From Minisyncoccota bacterium (lineage in GTDB: Bacteria > Patescibacteriota > Minisyncoccia > JAHIHE01 > JAGLIN01), in NCBI GenBank assembly GCA_023143145.1, contig JAGLID010000045.1, forward strand, positions 1 through 39,626: a stretch of 39,626 nt of DNA, in the 5' to 3' direction. Below, piece after piece: positions 23,260-31,328 of this stretch. The notes beneath the pieces were generated by a model, which did not search any database, was not told the DNA's origin, and saw nothing but the letters and a program-made list of their open reading frames with translations. How positions within the stretch are numbered: the stretch's first letter is position 1; each line of letters opens with the position of its first letter. The translations under genes and the position numbers were made by a program.

Positions 23260-23332
23260 TGGGGCGTACAGGACTCGAACCTGTGACCATCAGCTTAAAA
23301 GGCTGTTGCTCTACCAACTGAGCTAACACCCC
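23260..23332 (-). tRNA. tRNA-Lys(UUU)
   Basis: Reading the minus strand: acceptor GGGGTGT pairs with ACGCCCC (one G-U), D-arm GCTC-AGTTGGTA-GAGC, anticodon loop CTTTTAA with anticodon UUU, variable loop TGGTC, T-arm ACAGG-TTCGAGT-CCTGT, discriminator A. CCA is not encoded. The outermost anticodon-stem pair is A-A, so that stem has four good pairs. Its 3' end and terminator are duplicated at 15104-15162. Confidence 0.95.
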
Positions 23333-23366
23333 CCACTCAAATTTTCATCTTACTTAATACCTATCC

Positions 23367-23395
23367 TTTATATCACACTTTTTATTCCGAGGCAA
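23367..23395 (-). promoter_or_regulatory. Predicted promoter of tRNA-Lys
   Basis: TTGCCT, a 17-bp spacer and TATAAA on the minus strand end 35 bp before the mature tRNA 5' end, a usual distance for a tRNA promoter with a short 5' trailer removed by RNase P. Confidence 0.5.
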
Positions 23396-23425
23396 TACCT
23401 GAAATTAAAAATCTATAAACAACCA

Positions 23426-23451
23426 ACCAGAGCTTCTTAAAAAGCTCTGGT
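23426..23451 (-). terminator. Terminator downstream of the slipin gene
   Basis: ACCAGAGCTT pairs with AAGCTCTGGT (10 bp) around a 6-nt loop, followed on the minus strand by TGGTTGTTTAT. It lies 24 bp after the slipin stop. The U-tract is imperfect. Confidence 0.6.
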
Positions 23452-23474
23452 GTTGTTTGTATAATTTATACTCA

Positions 23475-24224
23475 TTAATTTACTTTGTGCTCAAAAGCTC
23501 TCAAAATTTCAAGAGGTACTGCAAAAATAACTGTATTTGACTGATCCGAACTGAGGTCATTCAAGGATTGCAAAGTTCGAAGGTGAAGTGCGCCTGGAGC
23601 TGAAGCTAAAATTCCCGCTGCCTTTGCCATATTATCAGCTGAAACTACTTCTCCCTCAGCTTTGATAATTACTGCTCTTTTTTCTCTTTCTGCTTCAGCT
23701 TGTTTGGCAATAGTTCTTTTCATATTTTCAGGAAGTTCAATGTGTTTCAAATCAACTGAAACAATCTTAATTCCCCACGGATCAGTAGCCTTGTCCACAA
23801 TTTCCTGAATACGAAGTGAAATATCATCTCTGTTAGAAAGTAATTCATCGAGACTAACTTCTCCAACTACATCCCTCATCGTCGTTTGAGCAAGTTGTGA
23901 AACTGCATAGTCGAAATATTCAACCTTCAAAATAGCAGACTCTGCATTTGCTACTTTGTAATATAAAACTGCATTAACATTCAAAGAAACATTGTCTTTT
24001 GTAATAGCATCTTGATCAGGAACATCCACTGCCTTAACCCTAATATCAACTTTTTGATAAGATTGAAAAACAGGAATCACAATTCTCCATCCTGGATCCA
24101 TTGTTCCAATATATTTTCCTATTTGAAATTTGATACCTCTTTCGTATTCATTGATTTGTTTAATACTAATTGCAAGAATAAACACAACCGCCATTATTGC
24201 ATAAAATAAGATTAGTCCAATCAT
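23475..24224 (-). CDS. Slipin/stomatin-like SPFH-domain membrane protein
   Basis: SPFH proteins are membrane-anchored scaffolds that organise lipid domains and often regulate membrane proteases or channels. The 249-residue protein has one N-terminal TM (about residues 2-22), then 'INEYERGIKFQIGKYIGTMDPGWRIVIPV', typical of slipins. Next come 'DVPDQDAITKDNVSLNVNAV', 'TTMRDVVGEVSLDELLSNRD' and a coiled region 'IAKQAEAEREKRAVIIKAEGE'. The C-terminus 'NTVIFAVPLEIL' is also characteristic. No NfeD partner gene is adjacent. It is followed by its own terminator. Confidence 0.92.
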   Translation of the reverse strand: MIGLILFYAIMAVVFILAISIKQINEYERGIKFQIGKYIGTMDPGWRIVIPVFQSYQKVDIRVKAVDVPDQDAITKDNVSLNVNAVLYYKVANAESAILKVEYFDYAVSQLAQTTMRDVVGEVSLDELLSNRDDISLRIQEIVDKATDPWGIKIVSVDLKHIELPENMKRTIAKQAEAEREKRAVIIKAEGEVVSADNMAKAAGILASAPGALHLRTLQSLNDLSSDQSNTVIFAVPLEILRAFEHKVN

Positions 24225-24299
24225 AATTTTTGAATTAAAAATGAATTAAAAATGAATTCGACCTTTATTTATTGTTAAATTATTTATAATAATATTACT

Positions 24300-25862
24300 C
24301 TACACCCCCAAAAAAGCATCCATATTCAGCTTCGCATCTCCCGGAATAAGTGGATCATATCCTCCATCAATCTCATCTCCATCAGTGAATCCATCTCCAT
24401 CAGTATCAGGATTATTTATATCAGTTTTGAACATCAACTCCATATCATCGGTCAAACCATCACCATCAGAATCCACTGAACTCGACAAACTACTACTCAT
24501 AGCGCTTTTCATTAAAACCATTAGTAAATTTTCATAATCTTTCGGCTTCTCTATATTAAGCGGTTGATTAAATTCAGACATATTTAATTCAATATTTATA
24601 CTAAAAGAAAATGTGTCTTCGCGAGAATTTACAGAATTATTACTAGAAAGACCCTCAATTTCATCTATCCTTCTTTCCAGATTTTTTAGAGAATCCTCGT
24701 TCATTTCTAAATGAATCTTTACTTTATAAATAAAATTATCATCCTTGCCTATCCACATCTCAATTTTTACTTCATTCGAAAAATCTTTTATTATCTCCCT
24801 ATATTCAGGATTTTCTTCAAATTTATCAATCGCCTCGTCAAAGTCATTCATTAAACCCATAGAAGAAATTTCTCCCTGTTCTTGCATCAACAAGCCCTCT
24901 CTAATAAGTTCAATGTACAAATCGATCAGAGCGTTACTGTCCGCTTCAACACTATAATGGTAGACATCAACATTTCCTAATTTTTCATCCCCTAGATCAC
25001 TTTTAAAATTGAAAAGGTCATACTTTTCATAAATACCCTTGATGTCCAATTTATTTTCTTTCGAACTGTCTATGACATCAAATATCTCTGAGCTCAGAAT
25101 GCCCATATCTTTCAAATCCTTCATTCTTAATTCATACCACTTATTCTTATAAGAATCCAATTGAACCTCTGGGATTGACTCCAATAATTCAGAATCTAAA
25201 TTCTTCAGGTTCATATATATTTCGGCTTCTTCGCCTTTGCCAAAACTCATTACACCTAAATCCAAAAAGAATGAAGTTCTTTCTTGATCAATATCAACTT
25301 CACTATCTATGCCAAAATCATAAGATGCTTTTGGAATGTTTACATCACTTCCATCTTCACTTCCACTAACACTCACTTTGATTGAATTCTCTGAGATCTC
25401 ACCTTTAAAATTCACATCAAATCTCCCATCGAAGTTATACGAGCTAACACCACTCATCGCTTCAAGAGAAGACTTTATAATTTGTTGAGAATGGCTTATA
25501 TCTTCTTTTTTAAAAACATCTTCTTTTTTATTAAAAAAGAAATAATACGCGGCAAATCCAGATGCTGCTATTAAAAAAATAAAACCCATAATAAATAATC
25601 CTAGGTCTTTTTTCTTTTTTTTGACAGAAGGAAAAGTACTCTCTATCTTATTTGAAAATGTTTTTTTCTCAATACCATCTAACTCTGCGTTAATATTGTT
25701 TGAAATATTTTTAGCTATATTGTTTTCAATTCCCTCTTCAGTATTTTTAATATTATTAACAGGACCTTCACTATTTGTATCGTCTGAAGCAATTACTTCT
25801 AATCCTTCAGGATTCGTATTTGTTTCTTCTTTATTTTTGATTTTCTCATTTTCGTTTTCCAT
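24300..25862 (-). CDS. Membrane-anchored surface protein with calcium-type DxDGD repeats
   Basis: I start at the ATG at 25862 (MENENEKIKNK); the 23-residue upstream extension reads like non-coding sequence. The 520-residue protein has a charged, low-complexity cytoplasmic N-terminus, a TM (about residues 86-110), a large extracytoplasmic domain of unknown fold, and a C-terminal tail 'DSDGDGLTDDMELMF...DTDGDGFTDGDE' of the thrombospondin type-3/dockerin-like calcium-binding kind. Such tails are frequent on surface proteins of uncultivated bacteria. Function unknown. Confidence 0.75.
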   Translation of the reverse strand: MENENEKIKNKEETNTNPEGLEVIASDDTNSEGPVNNIKNTEEGIENNIAKNISNNINAELDGIEKKTFSNKIESTFPSVKKKKKDLGLFIMGFIFLIAASGFAAYYFFFNKKEDVFKKEDISHSQQIIKSSLEAMSGVSSYNFDGRFDVNFKGEISENSIKVSVSGSEDGSDVNIPKASYDFGIDSEVDIDQERTSFFLDLGVMSFGKGEEAEIYMNLKNLDSELLESIPEVQLDSYKNKWYELRMKDLKDMGILSSEIFDVIDSSKENKLDIKGIYEKYDLFNFKSDLGDEKLGNVDVYHYSVEADSNALIDLYIELIREGLLMQEQGEISSMGLMNDFDEAIDKFEENPEYREIIKDFSNEVKIEMWIGKDDNFIYKVKIHLEMNEDSLKNLERRIDEIEGLSSNNSVNSREDTFSFSINIELNMSEFNQPLNIEKPKDYENLLMVLMKSAMSSSLSSSVDSDGDGLTDDMELMFKTDINNPDTDGDGFTDGDEIDGGYDPLIPGDAKLNMDAFLGV

Positions 25863-26033
25863 TTTTTTAAAATTAACATTTTTTATTATTAAAACAAAAG
25901 AATATTCATAGTTTAATGATAAAGGCCACACCGCTAGAGATTAACCAGACTCAGCTAAAACAGATAAATATGTTATAAACAACCAAATTATCTGCTACTT
26001 TGCATAATTACAACCATTGTCAATATTATACCA

Positions 26034-26060
26034 CAAAAAAGGAAATCCTCAAATTCCTTC
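26034..26060 (-). terminator. Possible terminator overlapping the dnaJ stop
   Basis: On the minus strand AGGAA pairs with TTCCT around the stop-codon region and is followed by TTTTTTG. The stem is short. Confidence 0.4.
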
Positions 26061-27176
26061 TTCTTTCAATTTTTCAAATAATTTTTTTTGACTCTTAGAA
26101 AGTCTTTCTGGTATCACAACCCGAACAACAATGAACATATCTCCCTTTCCTCTTCCTTGAAGATGAGTAATTCCTTTTTCGTTTAATTTAATTATCTTTC
26201 CGCTCTGAATGCCTGAAGGAATTTTCAATTTGACCTCATCTTGTAGGGTTGGAATATTCACCTTGTCTCCGAGCACGGCTTGCGAAATAGATATCTGTAA
26301 ATTATATATAATGTCATCGCCTTTTCTTTCGAAGAAAGAATGCTGTTTTACACGCACTGTAATATATAAATCACCAGCAACTGAATTTCTTTTTCCAGGA
26401 CGAAAACCGACTTCACCTTGACCCGACAAACGAATTGTCTGTCCGTCAGCAATTCCTGCGGGAATTTTAACTTTGATAGTTTTATTTTGCTTCGTCTTTC
26501 CATCGCCTCCACAAACCGAACATTTTTTATCAAATGTTTCTCCTAAACCCTTACAATCTGGACATATTTCATTCTGAGCAAAAGTTCCCAGAATGGTTCG
26601 TCTTTGTTTCGTCACTTGACCACTTCCGCTACAGGTTTTACAAGACTCAACTTTACTGCCCTTTTCTGCTCCGCTTCCATCGCAAGATGAACATAAAATT
26701 GAAATATATATATTTATATCTTTTTCAGTTTCGACTACCGCCTCTTCAAGAGTAATTTCAATATCAACAGATATATCATTTCCCTTTCCTTGATTCTGGC
26801 TTTGATCTCTTCCCTTACCTCCAAAAATATCGCCAAAAATATCGCCAAATCCTCCACCATCTCCACCATCTCCACCAAATTCAAAATTAAATCCATTCTG
26901 ACCACCTCCTTGAAAACCAGAAAAATCAAAACCTCCAAATCCTTGCCCTCCACCTGCCCCAGCCTGATCAAATCCTGAACCAAATTGATCATATTGACCT
27001 CTTTTTTGTTTATCAGAAAGCACTTGATAGGCTTCATTTATTTCCTTAAACTTCACCTCATCTCCTCCTTTTTTATCTGGATGATGTTTGTGAGCCGCCT
27101 TTCGAAAAGCCTTCTTGATTTCATCATCACTTGCATCTTTGGAAACTCCTAAAAGTTTATAATAATCTTTTGCCAT
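26049..27176 (-). CDS. dnaJ: Chaperone protein DnaJ
   Basis: DnaJ (Hsp40) delivers unfolded proteins to DnaK and stimulates its ATPase. The 375-residue protein has the full type I layout: a J-domain with HPD (about residues 32-34), a Gly/Phe-rich region (about 68-125), four zinc-binding CxxCxGxG repeats (CSSCDGSG, CKTCSGSG, CPDCKGLG, CSVCGGDG), and two C-terminal substrate-binding domains. dnaK and grpE are not adjacent. A good promoter lies at 27217-27245; I saw no CIRCE-like inverted repeat. Confidence 0.97.
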   Translation of the reverse strand: MAKDYYKLLGVSKDASDDEIKKAFRKAAHKHHPDKKGGDEVKFKEINEAYQVLSDKQKRGQYDQFGSGFDQAGAGGGQGFGGFDFSGFQGGGQNGFNFEFGGDGGDGGGFGDIFGDIFGGKGRDQSQNQGKGNDISVDIEITLEEAVVETEKDINIYISILCSSCDGSGAEKGSKVESCKTCSGSGQVTKQRRTILGTFAQNEICPDCKGLGETFDKKCSVCGGDGKTKQNKTIKVKIPAGIADGQTIRLSGQGEVGFRPGKRNSVAGDLYITVRVKQHSFFERKGDDIIYNLQISISQAVLGDKVNIPTLQDEVKLKIPSGIQSGKIIKLNEKGITHLQGRGKGDMFIVVRVVIPERLSKSQKKLFEKLKEEGI

Positions 27177-27216
27177 ATATATTTATATTTTTATAATTTA
27201 ATCAATTTACTGAGTT

Positions 27217-27245
27217 ATTTTAGCATCATATCAGTAATTTATCAA
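27217..27245 (-). promoter_or_regulatory. Predicted dnaJ promoter
   Basis: TTGATA, a 17-bp spacer and TAAAAT on the minus strand, about 40 bp before the ATG. It lies between uvrB and dnaJ and so allows dnaJ to be transcribed alone. Confidence 0.5.
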
Positions 27246-27263
27246 GATATATACTTTCTTGAA

Positions 27264-29225
27264 TCAAAACCTCTTCTCCAGCTTCCTTAATTCCAATATC
27301 TCATCTCGCAACATTGCCGCTTGTTCAAACTTCAAATCTTGAGAAAATTTTCTCATTTCCCTTTCCTTCATCTTAATTATTTTTGGAATATTTTCAAAAC
27401 TTTCAATCTTCAAATATTCCTCAGAGACTTTTGACTCAATTTCGTGATTAATAATGCTTTTAATTTTCTTTTGAATCGTGGCTGGTGTAATATTATGAAT
27501 TTTATTATAGGCAACTTGCTTTTTCCTTCTGCGATTCGTTTCATCAATCGCCCTCTTCATAGAACCTGTCATATTGTCGGCATACATAATTACTTTTCCG
27601 GAAACATTTCTAGCTGCCCTACCAATCGTCTGGATAAGTGATGTTTCACTTCGCAAAAATCCCTCCTTATCCGCATCAAGAATTCCAACCAACGTCACCT
27701 CAGGCAAATCCAATCCTTCTCTGAGCAGATTCACTCCCACCAAACAATCAAATTTACCCCTACGCAAATCTTCCAGAATTCTAATGCGATCAAGAGTATC
27801 AACTTCGCTATGTAAATAATTTGATTTAATTCCCATGTCCCGCAAATATTCATCCAAGTCTTCCGCCATCTTTTTGGTCAAAGTCGTCACCAAAATTCTT
27901 TCTTTTTTCTTGGCACGAATTTCAATTTCCTTTGACAAATCATCCACTTGATTTTCAATAGGTCGAACATTAATTTCTGAATCAACAAGTCCAGTTGGAC
28001 GAATAATTTGCTCTACAATTTGCGATGATATTTCTTTTTCATAATCTGCTGGTGTGGCTGAGATATAAATAACATTATTTACCCTCTCTTCAAACTCATC
28101 AAACCTCAAAGGACGATTATCAAAAGCCGATGGCAAACGAAAACCGTGATCTACTAAATTAGTTTTCCGCGCCTTATCGCCCGCATGCATCGCTCTGATT
28201 TGCGGAATTGTGACATGAGATTCATCAATAACCACAAGATAGTCTTTTGGGAAATAATCCATCAAAGTATATGGAGGATCTCCCTTTTTTCTGCCAGTAA
28301 GATATCTTGAATAATTTTCAATACCATTGCAATATCCAACCTCTCGAATCATCTCCAAATCATATTTTGTTCTTCTTTTCAATCGATCAGCTTCCAATAA
28401 TTTTCCTTCTTTTTGAAAAACCTTCAATTTCTCTTTCAATTCCTTTTCAATTCTCCCTAATGATTTCTCCAACAGACCATCTTCCACAATAAAATGTTTA
28501 GCTGGAAAAAACATAAAATCAGAATGCTCTTTGATTTTTTTTCGCGTCAATCCGTCGAATTCTGTAATCCTTTTTACTGTCTCGCCACTCAATTCAATTC
28601 TGATTATATTTTCAATTCCGGGAGGAATAATTTCAATAACATCACCACGCGCTCGAAATCGTCCTCTTTCCAAAACTTCACTGCGCGAATAATGCATATC
28701 AACAAGTTGACTAATAATTTTTTCGCGATTACTCGATAAGCCTGTGCTAATAAAAAGTACTTCATTCCGATAGGCATCTGGTGAACCCAAACCATAAATA
28801 CAAGACACTGATGCCACCACGATCACATCTTTTCGCGACAAAAGTTCGGCCGTTGCTTTATGCCTCAATTTTTCAATTTCCTTGTTAATCTGAACTTCTT
28901 TTTCGATATAAGTATCTGTCGATGACATATATGCTTCCGGTTGATAATAGTCATAATAGGAAACGAAATATTCAACCGCATTATCAGGAAAGAATTCCCG
29001 AAACTCACTCACTAATTGCGCTGCCAATGTTTTGTTGTGAGCAATCACTAATGTCGGTTTCTGGATTTTCTCAATGACATTAGCAACCGTAAAAGTCTTG
29101 CCACTTCCCGTTACACCTAAAAGTGTCTGATGTTGGCTTCCCTTCTTCAGACCTTGATATAATTTCTCAATCGCCACTGGCTGATCCCCATCTGGCTTGA
29201 ATTTTGCTTGTAATTTGAATTTCAT
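27264..29225 (-). CDS. uvrB: UvrABC excision nuclease subunit B
   Basis: UvrB is the damage-verifying helicase-like subunit of nucleotide excision repair. The 653-residue protein shows Walker A '[10 protein letters not shown]', the beta-hairpin '[23 protein letters not shown]', the DEAD-type '[10 protein letters not shown]', and helicase motifs '[13 protein letters not shown]' and 'QTIGRAARN'. The C-terminal UVR motif that contacts UvrC, '[23 protein letters not shown]'-like, is present. It is complete and of normal length, divergent from pyrD. uvrA and uvrC are not in the window. Confidence 0.97.
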   Translation of the reverse strand: MKFKLQAKFKPDGDQPVAIEKLYQGLKKGSQHQTLLGVTGSGKTFTVANVIEKIQKPTLVIAHNKTLAAQLVSEFREFFPDNAVEYFVSYYDYYQPEAYMSSTDTYIEKEVQINKEIEKLRHKATAELLSRKDVIVVASVSCIYGLGSPDAYRNEVLFISTGLSSNREKIISQLVDMHYSRSEVLERGRFRARGDVIEIIPPGIENIIRIELSGETVKRITEFDGLTRKKIKEHSDFMFFPAKHFIVEDGLLEKSLGRIEKELKEKLKVFQKEGKLLEADRLKRRTKYDLEMIREVGYCNGIENYSRYLTGRKKGDPPYTLMDYFPKDYLVVIDESHVTIPQIRAMHAGDKARKTNLVDHGFRLPSAFDNRPLRFDEFEERVNNVIYISATPADYEKEISSQIVEQIIRPTGLVDSEINVRPIENQVDDLSKEIEIRAKKKERILVTTLTKKMAEDLDEYLRDMGIKSNYLHSEVDTLDRIRILEDLRRGKFDCLVGVNLLREGLDLPEVTLVGILDADKEGFLRSETSLIQTIGRAARNVSGKVIMYADNMTGSMKRAIDETNRRRKKQVAYNKIHNITPATIQKKIKSIINHEIESKVSEEYLKIESFENIPKIIKMKEREMRKFSQDLKFEQAAMLRDEILELRKLEKRF

Positions 29226-29303
29226 TTTCTATTTACAATGATTATGTACATAAATAATATAGCACATAATCGTTAAAGTCTAGAATTATTTCAAACTAGA
29301 TAT

Positions 29304-29332
29304 TTGCTAATATTATTTTTTTCGGTTATTAT
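29304..29332 (+). promoter_or_regulatory. Predicted pyrD promoter
   Basis: TTGCTA, a 17-bp spacer and TATTAT give a start near 29339. The promoter overlaps the 5' end of the ORF-track version of pyrD, showing that the true start lies downstream. Confidence 0.5.
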
Positions 29333-29366
29333 TCTAAAAGTTCATTACAAAAAGGAGATGATATAT

Positions 29367-30413
29367 TTGTCATACAAAAGAATTATCAGGCCGATTATAT
29401 TTTATTGGTCAAGAGAAGATCCAGAAAAAGCTCATGAACTTGTAATAAAAATTCTGTATTATATCGGAAAATATAGACTTATTGCATATTTAATTGAAAG
29501 GTTGTTTTTAGTCAAAGACAAACGCCTTGAAGTAGAGCTTTGGGGATTGAAGTTTAGAAATCCAGTTGGTTCAGCGGCCGGATTTGACAAGGATGGTTCT
29601 GCTCGATATGGCATTAAGATATTAGGCTTTGGATTTGCAAGTTTAGGTTCATTTACTCAATATCAGCAAGATGGAAGCGAACGCCCGAGAACTCAACGCA
29701 TTCCAAAAGACGAAGCTATCGTAAACTGTATGGGATTTAATAATCCTGGAGCAGATCAAACAGCTGAAAGACTATCCAAAAAGAGAAAAATAGACATTCC
29801 AATTGGAATCAGCCTAGGCAAGTCTTTGAGAACGCCTCTTGAAAATGCAGTTGAAGAATATCTATATTCTATTCGAAAACTTTATCTTTACGGTGATTTT
29901 TTTATCGTAAACGTGAGTTCTCCAAATACAGAAAATCTCAGAGAACTGCAAAAGAAAGAATATCTAAAAAATATTCTCGTCCGTCTACAAGAAGAAATTA
30001 TAATTCTGAGCAAGGAGCACGAAACAAACAAAAAGCCCTTACTCCTAAAGATTTCACCAGATTTATCGACGGAACAGCTCCATGATATTTTGGATATCTG
30101 TCTAGAATTAGGAATAAGCGGTATAGTGGCTGTTAACACTACAACATCGAGAGAAGGATTGAATGCTCCAGCGAGTGAAAAAGGAGGATTAAGTGGTAAA
30201 CCACTTTGGCCAAAAGCTATTGAGATAGTAAAACAAATTGACAACTATACAAAAGGTGCGGTACCAATTATCGCAGTAGGAGGAATATCCACACCAGAAC
30301 AGGCAAAAGAGATGCTATCAATAAAGAGTGTGAAGCTTATTAAAATCTTTACGGCAGTTGTTTATGAAGGACCATGGATTATAAAAAAAATAAACAAAGG
30401 TCTTCTCAAATAA
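29367..30413 (+). CDS. pyrD: Dihydroorotate dehydrogenase, class 2 (quinone-dependent type)
   Basis: Oxidises dihydroorotate to orotate with FMN in pyrimidine synthesis. Class 2 features are the N-terminal amphipathic helices 'IIRPIIFYW...DPEKAHELVIKIL' that dock to the membrane, 'NPVGSAAGFDKDG', and 'NVSSPNTENLRELQ', where class 2 has Ser as catalytic base. 'KISPDLS', 'GLSGKPLW' and 'IIAVGGIST' are also present. I choose TTG at 29367, 9 nt after AAGGAG, because the ATG at 29358 touches the SD and the ORF-track start precedes the promoter. Class 2 enzymes normally reduce quinone, yet no respiratory genes are visible here. Confidence 0.93.
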   Translation: MSYKRIIRPIIFYWSREDPEKAHELVIKILYYIGKYRLIAYLIERLFLVKDKRLEVELWGLKFRNPVGSAAGFDKDGSARYGIKILGFGFASLGSFTQYQQDGSERPRTQRIPKDEAIVNCMGFNNPGADQTAERLSKKRKIDIPIGISLGKSLRTPLENAVEEYLYSIRKLYLYGDFFIVNVSSPNTENLRELQKKEYLKNILVRLQEEIIILSKEHETNKKPLLLKISPDLSTEQLHDILDICLELGISGIVAVNTTTSREGLNAPASEKGGLSGKPLWPKAIEIVKQIDNYTKGAVPIIAVGGISTPEQAKEMLSIKSVKLIKIFTAVVYEGPWIIKKINKGLLK

Positions 30414-30428
30414 ACATAAATCAATATT

Positions 30429-30460
30429 TCTCACAGGATTATAACCTGCGGGATTTTTTT
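30429..30460 (+). terminator. Terminator of pyrD
   Basis: TCTCACAGG pairs with CCTGCGGGA (one mismatch, one G-U) around a 7-nt loop, followed by seven T residues, 15 bp after the pyrD stop. Confidence 0.75.
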
Positions 30461-30463
30461 ATT

Positions 30464-30493
30464 TAAAAAAACTCTCCCAAAAATTAGGAGAGT
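30464..30493 (-). terminator. Terminator of the 30509 gene
   Basis: On the minus strand ACTCTCC pairs with GGAGAGT and runs into TTTTTTT. Together with the pyrD terminator it separates the two convergent genes. Confidence 0.75.
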
Positions 30494-30508
30494 GCCCAGT
30501 TGAAATTA

Positions 30509-30994
30509 TTATTTCCCTTCGCCAGGTATATATATCTCTCTAACGAAACTATCACTTATTTTTATCACAGAACCAGACAAAAGCATTGGCCATAACTTTG
30601 CAGGTATTTTTTCTGACAAAATTATATAATGCCTCATCGGTCCGTCAGTATATGGTGACCTCAGATATAGATGTACTACTATGGAATCCGCAGCTCTTTG
30701 AAAATCAAACTTATCTATGATTTCAAAATGTTGAAGGCAAAATGATTCTTTTCTTTCTCGAATTTCTACAATTGGGAGACCAATTATTTGGTAATCTCCA
30801 TCTCTTAATTTTGTTGCGATTTTATGTCGATCTTTTTCAAATTCAATCATTCCAAAAATCGTGAGATAGAAACCTAACAATACTAATGATGCAAATATTA
30901 TGAACATTAGAATTTCCTCTTTTGCACCAAAGTATAATAGTCCAGCAATAGTGGGTAATAGATACCCTACAAAAGTTTTATTATGACTTTCCAA
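30509..30994 (-). CDS. Small two-TM membrane protein of unknown function (TTG start)
   Basis: A 161-residue protein with two adjacent membrane helices (about residues 8-24 and 28-50) and a soluble C-terminal domain of about 105 residues, mostly beta ('DYQIIGLPIVEIRERKESF', 'SIVVHLYLRSPY'). The start is TTG at 30994, with GGAGG 10 nt upstream and a good promoter at 31068-31096. No family recognised. It is closed by a terminator, so it is transcribed alone. Confidence 0.65.
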   Translation of the reverse strand: MESHNKTFVGYLLPTIAGLLYFGAKEEILMFIIFASLVLLGFYLTIFGMIEFEKDRHKIATKLRDGDYQIIGLPIVEIRERKESFCLQHFEIIDKFDFQRAADSIVVHLYLRSPYTDGPMRHYIILSEKIPAKLWPMLLSGSVIKISDSFVREIYIPGEGK

Positions 30995-31067
30995 CTTTTT
31001 ATTCCCTCCAGAAATTGCATTGTTAGCAATTTATATATACGACTATAGTATACATAGCCAATAAGAC

Positions 31068-31096
31068 AGCATAATTCATATAATAAATATTGTCAA
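31068..31096 (-). promoter_or_regulatory. Predicted promoter of the 30509 gene
   Basis: A perfect TTGACA, a 17-bp spacer and TATGCT on the minus strand. The leader of about 65 nt carries the palindromic TATAGTATACATAG region and the GGAGG ribosome-binding site. Confidence 0.6.
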
Positions 31097-31152
31097 GTCT
31101 GAGAATCAAATAAATATGCACATTCAACGATCTAAATGTGCACGATTGCTCT

Positions 31153-31282
31153 TTATCTTTTATTTTTTATATATTGATCCACTAATTTTGGATATGCGAG
31201 AATTTCTTGTCTTACCTCCTCCGTTATAAATCTTTCTTTAATATAAATCTCAAGAATTTCCGCGAGGGTTAATAACCTCCAC
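31153..31282 (-). pseudogene. Frameshifted small ORF downstream of pyrF
   Basis: A GTG at 31282 follows GAGGTGAGTA, a good ribosome-binding site, and reads VEVINPRG before hitting a stop. A different frame then gives EILEIYIKERFITEEVRQEI followed by LAYPKLVDQYIKNKR and TAA. Removing one G in CGCGGAAAT joins both into a coherent 42-residue, mostly helical peptide. Either a one-base frameshift destroyed a small gene or the assembly has an error. The second frame alone has no ATG, GTG or TTG start. Confidence 0.45.
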
Positions 31283-31328
31283 TACTCACCTCTTCGAAAA
31301 ATTTGTGGCTGAGATAATCTCAGTCGGT

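Noticed and set aside
29304-29366. Upstream start of pyrD as given in the ORF track
   Set aside because: The predicted promoter lies inside this extension, and a good ribosome-binding site points to TTG at 29367.
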